Positions 38,508 to 44,635 of a stretch of 44,635 nt of DNA are shown here, piece after piece. Origin of the DNA: Pseudomonadales bacterium. Its GTDB lineage: Bacteria > Pseudomonadota > Gammaproteobacteria > Pseudomonadales > Azotimanducaceae. The translations under genes and the position numbers were made by a program. The notes under the pieces were generated by a model that had not been told where the DNA came from, searched no databases, and saw only the letters and a program-made list of their open reading frames with translations. Positions within the stretch are counted from its first letter, which is position 1, and every line of letters begins with the position of its first letter. Where the stretch lies: the NCBI GenBank assembly GCA_016779585.1, contig JADHNI010000027.1, positions 1 to 44,635 of the forward strand. The letters are read 5' to 3'.

Positions 38508-40210
38508 CAGATTTGTTGTCTCCTGCGCTGTGGATGGTTCTTGGAGCACTCCTGATTCCAGTATTCCGTGGTCATCTCAGGACTGCCGTATTGCTGGGTA
38601 TTCCGCTGCTCACCTTGTGGAGTGTCTGGCAGGTTGCGGACGGCGTCAGCGGTACCGTCACCTTCCTCGAATACGCGATCGAACCTGTAGAAGGCAGCCC
38701 GGTGCGCCGCCTGTTTGCCACGGTATTCGCCATGATGGCTTTTCTCGGTGGTCTGTATGCGTTTAAGACAGCCAAATGGTTCGAGCTGTCAGCAGCCTAT
38801 GCTTACGCAGCAGGTGCCATTGGTGTCTGTTTCGCCGGTGACCTGATCACACTTTTTCTCTATTGGGAATTGATGGCGCTGTTTTCAACGGTGCTGGTCT
38901 GGTGCGGAGGGACGCCTGCAGCACGCGCTGCGGGTATTCGGTACGCCATTATGCACCTGTTGGGTGGCGTAATCCTGAAGGTCGGAATCGAGGGGGTCGT
39001 GATCTCGACCGGTTCCGTGCAGATTGTTCCCATGCTGGCGACCGACTTCAACACCTGGATGATACTTATCGGGATCCTGATCAATGCCGCAGCACCGCCG
39101 GTTTCGGCCTGGTTATCAGACGCTTATCCGGAATCCAGTCACACTGGCTCGGTTTTCCTGTCTGCGTTTACAACGAAAACTGCTGTGCTTGCTTTGTTGA
39201 TGCTTTTCCCCGGCGAGCAGGTGCTGATATGGATCGGTCTTTACATGATCATGTACGGCATCGTGTTTGCGCTGCTGGAAAATGACGCGCGCAGAATCCT
39301 GGCTTATTCCATTGTGAACCAGGTGGGATTCATGGTGTGCGCCATCGGAATTGGTACACAGATGGCGCTGAACGGCGCCGCCGCGCATGCTTTCGCGCAC
39401 ATCATTTACAAGGCTTTGTTATTCATGAGTGCGGGCGTGGTGCTCTATAGAACCGGAAAGTCCCGATGTACAGATCTGGGTGGGCTTTTCCGAACCATGC
39501 CGCTTACAACGATCATGGGCATCATCGGTGCGCTCTCGATATCCAGTTTTCCGCTCACTTCAGGGTTCACCACCAAGACCATGATTTCGCAGGCCGCGGT
39601 GGATGAGCAGTTGATGGTGGTTTACCTGTTGCTGACCGCGGCGTCTGCAGGTGTGTTCCTCCACGCAGGCATCAAGTTTCCCTGGTTTGTCTTCTTTCAG
39701 AAAGATTCAGGACTGCGACCTAAAGATGCCCCCTGGAACATGGCATTGGCCATGGGCGGCTGTGCGTTTATCTGCATCCTTTTGGGTGTAGCACCCGGCC
39801 TGATCTATCAGCTGTTGCCGTATCCTGTTAATTATGAGCCTTACAGCGCCTATAAGGTCCTGTTTTATCTGCAGTTATTGTTGTTCTCGGGGCTGGCCTT
39901 TTTCATTCTGCTGCCACTGATGAAAAGAACCGAAACGATCAGCCTTGATACCGACTGGTTCTGGCGCAGACTTGGTCACGCTGGTTGGGGCGTGGTTGAA
40001 CGGCTCATGGCCTCGGTTTCAGACAAGGCAGAACGGGCTGGCGCTGCGGCGATAGACTACGGTAATTATATGGCGAGACGTTACCTGAGTAACCCGCATG
40101 CGGAAGACTCACTGGAAACGAGTGTGTTCGGTCGATCCTGGACAATTGGCACAACCGCACTGTGGATTACTATCCTGCTCTCTGGCTACACCTTCGCTTA
40201 TTATATTTAG
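38504..40210 (+). CDS. third ND5/NuoM-like antiporter subunit, TM7 Lys replaced
   Basis: The 568-residue protein keeps the TM5 Glu (LFLYWELMALFSTVLV), TM8 Lys (SAFTTKTAVLALL) and TM12 Lys (GFTTKTMISQA). At TM7, where the other two have (L/G)K-A-A-x-x-P-(M/V)-H-x-W-L, it reads INAAAPPVSAWLSDAYPESS, so the Lys and the following His are absent. It also has a C-terminal extension with an amphipathic region (LDTDWFWRRLGHAGWGVVERLMASVSDKAER) and a last membrane segment. It may be a structural or altered-coupling member. It is the last gene of the operon, 3 bp from the convergent LOG gene. Confidence 0.88.
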   Translation: MTDLLSPALWMVLGALLIPVFRGHLRTAVLLGIPLLTLWSVWQVADGVSGTVTFLEYAIEPVEGSPVRRLFATVFAMMAFLGGLYAFKTAKWFELSAAYAYAAGAIGVCFAGDLITLFLYWELMALFSTVLVWCGGTPAARAAGIRYAIMHLLGGVILKVGIEGVVISTGSVQIVPMLATDFNTWMILIGILINAAAPPVSAWLSDAYPESSHTGSVFLSAFTTKTAVLALLMLFPGEQVLIWIGLYMIMYGIVFALLENDARRILAYSIVNQVGFMVCAIGIGTQMALNGAAAHAFAHIIYKALLFMSAGVVLYRTGKSRCTDLGGLFRTMPLTTIMGIIGALSISSFPLTSGFTTKTMISQAAVDEQLMVVYLLLTAASAGVFLHAGIKFPWFVFFQKDSGLRPKDAPWNMALAMGGCAFICILLGVAPGLIYQLLPYPVNYEPYSAYKVLFYLQLLLFSGLAFFILLPLMKRTETISLDTDWFWRRLGHAGWGVVERLMASVSDKAERAGAAAIDYGNYMARRYLSNPHAEDSLETSVFGRSWTIGTTALWITILLSGYTFAYYI

Positions 40211-40213
40211 CCG

Positions 40214-40807
40214 CTAGCGTTGGTCAGGTGATAACCCGACCTTGGGTGGGATACTGGCCCGGTACTCCAGGATTTTCCGGAGCAGGGCATCGGGGTTGTC
40301 GTCTACCAGCAGGATGTCTCTATGCGGTTGTTTAACAAACCCGGCCTCAACGGTACTGGTCAGGAAAGCAAGCAACGCATCATAGAAATCCGCGACGTTG
40401 AGCAGCCCGATAGGATTGCCGTGGAAGCCGAGTTGCGACCAGGTCCAGATCTCAAACAGTTCTTCAAGGGTGCCAAGGCCACCCGGCAGGGCGATAAAAC
40501 CGTCACTCAGATCAGCCATTTTCTCTTTTCGGTCGTGCATGGACGAAGTGATGATGAGTTCCGTCAGACCGTCGTGCGCGATTTCCTTTTCTGCAAGGGA
40601 GCGTGGCATCACGCCATAGACCGCGGCTCCATGTTCAAGGGCCGCGTCAGCAACCGCGCCCATCAGTCCAATGCTGGCACCACCGTAAACAAGGTCGAAG
40701 CCATGGCGCGCTATTGCCGCACCAAGTTGTTCGGCAGAATCGAGGAAAACAGGATCATGGCCGGGGCTTGATCCACAGTAAACACAAACGCGTTTTCGGG
40801 CAGGCAC
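40214..40807 (-). CDS. LOG-family protein (cytokinin riboside 5'-monophosphate phosphoribohydrolase type)
   Basis: The 197-residue product has the LOG motifs VYCGSSPGHDPVF (phosphate loop), LVYGGASIGLMG, MHDRKEKM and PGGLGTLEELFE (P-G-G-x-G-T-x-x-E). Family enzymes cleave nucleoside 5'-monophosphates to base and ribose 5-phosphate. In bacteria this is generally a nucleotide-salvage or damage-control reaction. The start is a GTG that directly follows the ClpP stop codon (TAG-GTG), so the two are coupled. Confidence 0.9.
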   Translation of the reverse strand: MPARKRVCVYCGSSPGHDPVFLDSAEQLGAAIARHGFDLVYGGASIGLMGAVADAALEHGAAVYGVMPRSLAEKEIAHDGLTELIITSSMHDRKEKMADLSDGFIALPGGLGTLEELFEIWTWSQLGFHGNPIGLLNVADFYDALLAFLTSTVEAGFVKQPHRDILLVDDNPDALLRKILEYRASIPPKVGLSPDQR

Positions 40808-41389
40808 CTAGCCGATTTCGGTAACGGATTTAACAACCTTGTTAACGATGCCGTATTCAATAGCCTCATCAACAGACATCCAGTAGTCGCGGTCCGTATC
40901 CTGTTCAACCTGTTCGAGCGGGCGACCTGTTTCCTCGGAAATGATCTTGTTGATGCGCGCTTTGGTTTTCAGGATTTCCTGGGCCTGGATAGCGATGTCG
41001 GTCGCGTCACCCCTTGAGCCACCGCTTGGCTGGTGCACCAGGTAGCGGGTGTTAGGCAGTGAATAGCGATTCTCTTTCTTGGCTGCGAGGTAAATGTTAG
41101 TCGCTGCGCTGGCTACCCAGCCGGTACCCACGACGCGAACCTCAGGCTTGATGAACTTGATCATATCGTAGATCACATCACCACTTTCTACATGACCACC
41201 CGGTGAACTGATGTAGATCGTGATTGGGTCATCGCTTTCGCTCGTCAATGCCAGGAGCTGTTCGGTAACTGTACGAGCAATTCGTTCATTGATGGATCCG
41301 AAGATAGAAATGGATCGGGACTTGAACAGCTTCTCATCCATAAAACTGGACGGAAGTTTCATGTCCTGTTGCTCTTCATTCATGGTCAT
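40808..41389 (-). CDS. ClpP-family serine protease, ClpP2 type
   Basis: The 193-residue protein has the ClpP triad: Ser in GTGWVASAATNIYLAA (the usual G-x-(A/V)-A-S), His in RYLVHQPSGG and Asp in DTDRDYWMS. Compared with housekeeping ClpP (GQAASMGA, ...HQP.GG..GQA.DI) it shows the VASAA and STRGDATDI-like variations known from the second ClpP of Pseudomonas (PA3326). ClpX or ClpA is not adjacent. The ATG at 41389 has GAGGT upstream. It is the first gene of a ClpP-LOG unit, divergent from the SDR/P450 operon. A weak RpoH-like motif lies about 80 nt upstream. Confidence 0.88.
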   Translation of the reverse strand: MTMNEEQQDMKLPSSFMDEKLFKSRSISIFGSINERIARTVTEQLLALTSESDDPITIYISSPGGHVESGDVIYDMIKFIKPEVRVVGTGWVASAATNIYLAAKKENRYSLPNTRYLVHQPSGGSRGDATDIAIQAQEILKTKARINKIISEETGRPLEQVEQDTDRDYWMSVDEAIEYGIVNKVVKSVTEIG

Positions 41390-41440
41390 GGTGTTACCTC
41401 AACAGCGGAGTTTCGTTAATCGGGAAAGCAGCGATTCTAT

Positions 41441-41450
41441 CCCAATTGGG
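41441..41450. promoter_or_regulatory. 10-bp palindrome between divergent clpP-like and SDR genes
   Basis: CCCAATTGGG is perfectly self-complementary and flanked by CTAT/TAG. It lies about 52 bp before the ClpP start, just before a TAGAAT hexamer on that strand, and about 103 bp before the SDR start. It could be an operator, but no regulator gene is seen here. Confidence 0.35.
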
Positions 41451-41553
41451 TAGGCCGGAAAACGGATACAAAGTGGGGTTATTCGATAATTGCAACGTGT
41501 TCCAAATATTCTCGCCATATGTGATTATGATTGCCCTGAAAAGGGGATCAGTT

Positions 41554-42285
41554 ATGGAAATGAATGACAGGGTAGCCATTGTGACAGGTGCTGCCTCAGG
41601 TATCGGGCGTGCAACTGCCCGTATGCTTTCGTCCGCCGGTGCTCATGCTGTGGTGCTTGTTGATACGGATGAAGCCGGATTGACAGAGACCGCGGAAGTT
41701 ATAAATGCCGAAGTTCTGCTAGTTACCTGTGATGTGACGAGCCAGACGGACCTTGAGTCGTTGTATGCGGAGGTGGCGGGCAAGTTTGGTCGACTGGATG
41801 TGGTGTTTAACAACGCTGGCATTGTCTCGGGGCCACCACCGTTTCCAGATACAGATCTCGCCAGGATGAAACTGGTGGTGGATATTGACCTGACCAGCGT
41901 CATCCAGAGCAGTGCACTTGCGATTCAGTACATGCGAGAGAACGGTGGCGGGGTCATTGTGAACACTGCTTCAACGGGTGGATTAAATCCCTATCTCTCA
42001 GACGCACCTTACGCCGCGGCGAAAGCAGGTGTCATCATGTTCTCGCGTTCCTGTGCGGAACTGCACAAACAGTGTGGCATCCGGGTGAACGCTGTCTGTC
42101 CCGGTGTCACTGAAACCCCGATACTGGAAAAAACCGGTGGTGGCACGCGTCCCGACTGGCTTGGTCCGATCATGGAGAATATCAAGGTGCTGACGCCGGA
42201 AGACATTGGCCAGGCAGTGCTGGACATTATTGCGGATGACAACATCGCGGGTGAGTTTATTGTCGTTCAGAACGAGGCGAGGTAA
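41554..42285 (+). CDS. short-chain dehydrogenase/reductase (classical SDR)
   Basis: The 243-residue product has TGAASGIG (residues ~10-17), an Asp at the end of beta-2 (VLVDTD, indicating preference for NAD), NNAG, catalytic Ser in NTASTGG and YAAAKAG (Y-x-x-x-K). The ATG at 41554 has AAGGGGA 9 nt upstream; the longer frame before it has no domain. It is the first gene of an operon with a P450, a nitroreductase and another SDR, with a 6-bp gap before the P450. Confidence 0.9.
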   Translation: MEMNDRVAIVTGAASGIGRATARMLSSAGAHAVVLVDTDEAGLTETAEVINAEVLLVTCDVTSQTDLESLYAEVAGKFGRLDVVFNNAGIVSGPPPFPDTDLARMKLVVDIDLTSVIQSSALAIQYMRENGGGVIVNTASTGGLNPYLSDAPYAAAKAGVIMFSRSCAELHKQCGIRVNAVCPGVTETPILEKTGGGTRPDWLGPIMENIKVLTPEDIGQAVLDIIADDNIAGEFIVVQNEAR

Positions 42286-42291
42286 CTGTCA

Positions 42292-43569
42292 ATGAGTGAA
42301 CAACGAACCAAACCACAGGAAGGTTTCGCTGAAGTGGAGTTTAACTCCGAACCGTTCCTGACGGACTTCAAGAAGATATATGCAGACATGCACAACAGCG
42401 GATGCCCTTTTGCTCACTCGAGCTCCGGAGACCACTACGCGGTTGGTTCCCACTCGAAGATCATGGAAATCCTCAAGCAATACGATGTCTGGAAGGCGAA
42501 GTATGGCCCCGGTCTTAACTACCTGGAGTCTCCCGGTGTTCTGGTCAGTGTGGACCCACCTGAGCACACTTTCGAAGTGCGCATTGTATCCAGTTCCTTT
42601 TCCAGGGAAGTGTTTGACGCCATGGCGCCGGACATGGAGGCCTTTGTGAATGAGCAGATCGACAAGGTTTATGAACAGGGAGAAGCGGATCTGCATGACC
42701 TGATCTCGATACAGTTGCCGTTGTTCGTGATCTTCAGGCTTCTCGGGTTTGATCGATATGATGAAGATGGCACCGATCGCTTTGATTGGGTGCGCGAGGG
42801 GATTATTGCGTCGGTAGGCCTGATGCTGGTGCCGCCGGAGGAAGCCGCAGCGATGATCGACAGTGGCAACATCGAGAAGGTTCGCATGCAGGCGCTGAGT
42901 CGGACCAGCGAATTATTCTCGAAGCAGCTTGCCGAGGCCAAGGCAAAACTGGATTCAGGTGAGTGGCAGGGTGAAGAAAACCTGGTGACGCGGTTCCTGA
43001 CGACACCTGGACCCGATGGCAGCTTCCTGTCTGATGACAAGATCCTTGGTTTCATGGGCTTCCTGCTGACAGCTGGCAGTGCTACAACAACGATCATGAT
43101 TTCCAACATCATCTATCGACTCCTGACCGAAGAGGGTGCATGGGACAAGGTATTCAACAACCGTGAGTTGATCCCGCTTGCCATCGAAGAGACCCTCCGC
43201 CTTGACGCACCGGTCCACGGACTATTTCGGACCAACGACGAAGAAGTTGAACTTGGCGGTGTCAAGGTCGAGAAAGACACAAAAGTGATGCTGCTCTGGG
43301 CAGCGGGGAATCTGGATCCTGAAATTTTTGATGATCCCATGAAGTTTGATCTGGACCGCGACCTTGCCAAGGTGAGAAGACACCTGGCGTTTGGCTATGG
43401 CACGCACTTCTGCCGCGGTGCCCCGCTGGCGCGCCTGGAAGGTGATGTGGTGCTGCGAATTATCTTCGAGCGATTGAAAAACCTGCGCCTGAATGGTGAA
43501 GTGGAAATGGAAAAACGCATGCCGGTGCTCCAGGGTATCCGAAAGCTGCCGGTAGCCTGGGACGTCTAG
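42292..43569 (+). CDS. cytochrome P450
   Basis: The 425-residue soluble bacterial P450 has the I-helix oxygen-binding motif LLTAGSATTT (A-G-x-x-T-T), the K-helix E-x-x-R (EETLR), and the haem-ligand loop FGYGTHFCRGAPLARLE with the proximal Cys. There is no N-terminal membrane anchor. It uses two electrons from a ferredoxin or flavodoxin system (not in the window) to hydroxylate an unidentified substrate; the operon partners hint at a lipid or cyclic terpenoid/steroid. It starts 6 bp after the SDR stop. Confidence 0.95.
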   Translation: MSEQRTKPQEGFAEVEFNSEPFLTDFKKIYADMHNSGCPFAHSSSGDHYAVGSHSKIMEILKQYDVWKAKYGPGLNYLESPGVLVSVDPPEHTFEVRIVSSSFSREVFDAMAPDMEAFVNEQIDKVYEQGEADLHDLISIQLPLFVIFRLLGFDRYDEDGTDRFDWVREGIIASVGLMLVPPEEAAAMIDSGNIEKVRMQALSRTSELFSKQLAEAKAKLDSGEWQGEENLVTRFLTTPGPDGSFLSDDKILGFMGFLLTAGSATTTIMISNIIYRLLTEEGAWDKVFNNRELIPLAIEETLRLDAPVHGLFRTNDEEVELGGVKVEKDTKVMLLWAAGNLDPEIFDDPMKFDLDRDLAKVRRHLAFGYGTHFCRGAPLARLEGDVVLRIIFERLKNLRLNGEVEMEKRMPVLQGIRKLPVAWDV

Positions 43570-43593
43570 GGAGAAAACCCAAAGGAGAAAAAC

Positions 43594-44244
43594 ATGTCTG
43601 ATCTGCCCCACGGAAAAGAGGGAACCGATAACGTCTGGGATGCCATGTACACCCAGCGGGCGATTCGATACTGGCAGGACAAGCCAGTACCAAGGGAGGT
43701 GCTGGAAAAAGTGATTGAAGCCGCATCCAAGGCGCCCAGCGGCAGCAACCTGCAGCCCTGGATTTTCATGGTCATCGATGATGAGGCACAGCGCCAGAAA
43801 ATCGGCGATGCCCTGAATGCGGTGTACGAGGGCGGTCCCCTTAAAGACATGATTGCCGAGGGACAGAAATCCGATGACAAAACCCAGCGCCTCATGCTGA
43901 AAGGCGCCCAGTCATTCTTTTCAAAACTGGCAAAAGCACCGGCGATAATCGTACCCTGTCTTTACAAACTGTCTTCCCCTACGCCGGATCCGGGTTCGCT
44001 GGAGGCAGGCAGTTCCATCTACATGGCAGTACAGAACCTGATGCTATCGGCGCGGGCACTTGGTCTTGGCACGGTGATGACAACGGCTCACGTACTGATC
44101 AATGATCCGCTGCGTGAAGCATGCAATATTCCGGATGATGCTTACCCTGCAGCGCTCATCCCAATCGGGTATCCTGATGCCAATTTCGGGCCGACCACGC
44201 GAAAGCCCGTTGAAGAAATCATTATCTGGAATGAGTGGAGTTAG
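43594..44244 (+). CDS. nitroreductase-family flavoprotein
   Basis: The 216-residue product has the nitroreductase fold marks: YTQRAIRYWQDKPVPREVLEKVIEAASKAPSGSNLQPW (FMN-phosphate Arg and the A-P-S-G-x-N-x-Q-P-W motif), then a Gly-rich ALGLGTVMTT and the C-terminal IPIGYPDAN. Members reduce nitro groups, enones or quinones with NAD(P)H. It has AAAGGAG 6-7 nt upstream, lies 24 bp after the P450 and 2 bp before the next SDR. Confidence 0.9.
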   Translation: MSDLPHGKEGTDNVWDAMYTQRAIRYWQDKPVPREVLEKVIEAASKAPSGSNLQPWIFMVIDDEAQRQKIGDALNAVYEGGPLKDMIAEGQKSDDKTQRLMLKGAQSFFSKLAKAPAIIVPCLYKLSSPTPDPGSLEAGSSIYMAVQNLMLSARALGLGTVMTTAHVLINDPLREACNIPDDAYPAALIPIGYPDANFGPTTRKPVEEIIIWNEWS

Positions 44245-44246
44245 AA

Positions 44247-44635
44247 ATGAGTGATTTTGAAGGCAAGGTAGTTGTCATTACGGGTGCCGGCGGTGGTCTG
44301 GGCAAGGCGCATGCGCTGGAATTTGCCAGTCGTGGTGCCAAGGTTGTGGTTAATGACCTGGGTGGTTCCGGTGACGGCACCGGTTCCAGTGATGCCGCGG
44401 ACCTGGTGGTCGATGAAATCAAGGCTGCTGGTGGCGAAGCCATTGCCAACAAGGCCAGTGTTTCGGACAAGGCGGGTGCGCAGTCAATCATTGATGATGC
44501 CGTGAGCGCTTTCGGCACGGTGGATATTCTCGTTAACAACGCCGGTATCCTGCGGGACAAGAGCTTCAAGAACATGGACATGAACGACTGGGATATCGTC
44601 ATGGACGTGCACCTGAATGGTTCAGCATATGTGAC
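44247..44635 (+). CDS. SDR of the multifunctional beta-oxidation (MFE-2/HSD17B4-like) type, cut by window end
   Basis: The visible 129 residues begin MSDFEGKVVVITGAGGGLGKAHALEFASRGAKVVVNDLGGSGDGTG, whose G-x-x-x-G-x-G loop and the VNDLGG...G insertion are typical of the 3-hydroxyacyl-CoA dehydrogenase domain of peroxisomal-type MFE-2 and its bacterial relatives. NNAGILRDKSFKNM is also typical. It likely oxidises 3-hydroxyacyl-CoA (D-type). The catalytic S/Y/K lie beyond the window. It follows the nitroreductase gene in the same operon. Confidence 0.88.
   Translation, partial: MSDFEGKVVVITGAGGGLGKAHALEFASRGAKVVVNDLGGSGDGTGSSDAADLVVDEIKAAGGEAIANKASVSDKAGAQSIIDDAVSAFGTVDILVNNAGILRDKSFKNMDMNDWDIVMDVHLNGSAYV

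Overview
The window reads as a chromosomal segment of a gammaproteobacterium, probably marine or aquatic. This is judged from familiar protein families only (HtpX, Pgi, a second ClpP of the Pseudomonas type, an Mrp-type antiporter set, many acyl-CoA dehydrogenases, SDRs and a P450); no marker gene or rRNA is present, so finer placement is not supported. Coding density is high. No stretch longer than about 200 bp lacks a gene. I see no tRNA, rRNA, CRISPR array or prophage.

Layout. 1-137: right end of an IS3-family element inserted into a DMT (EamA) permease gene. 0.6-8.8 kb: exported SurE-like nucleotidase, crotonase, an SMP-30 lactonase/Gfo-Idh-MocA pair, an exported SnoaL-like protein, a sulfatase/phosphonate monoester hydrolase with an internal stop, an MFS permease and a spermidine-synthase-like methyltransferase. 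8.8-16.9 kb: pgi, a GIY-YIG protein with a structured leader, a secreted TonB_C protein, a GNAT/encapsulated-ferritin pair, a VTT-flavoprotein fusion, an operon of alpha-hydroxy-acid oxidase, ECF sigma and zinc anti-sigma, and a 37-residue membrane protein. 16.9-24.8 kb: small-enzyme genes (hydrolase, GNATs, SDRs, PNPOx-like, GST) with several damaged ones. 24.9-31.7 kb: a molybdenum hydroxylase (2Fe-2S subunit plus Tat-exported large subunit), a VOC protein and three acyl-CoA dehydrogenases. 31.7-40.2 kb: htpX, then a nine-gene Mrp-like antiporter operon. 40.2-44.6 kb: ClpP2/LOG operon, then an SDR-P450-nitroreductase-SDR catabolic operon cut by the window end.

How the genes work together. 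The acyl-CoA dehydrogenases, crotonase, P450, SDRs and molybdenum hydroxylase suggest oxidation of hydrophobic, possibly cyclic or steroid-like, substrates through CoA esters; the substrate cannot be read from sequence. The Mrp-like operon should form one membrane complex for Na+/H+ exchange. It has no full-length MrpA, carries three ND5/NuoM-like subunits (one lacking the TM7 lysine) and includes an unassigned 88-residue subunit.

Most notable. (1) An encapsulated-ferritin gene with intact metal ligands but no encapsulin neighbour and no cargo-loading tail. (2) The unusual Mrp-like complex. (3) At least six damaged genes in 31 kb: IS insertion, four in-frame stops, one homopolymer frameshift and one probable core deletion, which suggests either real gene decay or assembly error. 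(4) Interlocking inverted repeats immediately before the GIY-YIG gene. All functional calls come from reading the sequence and remembered family motifs; no search was run.
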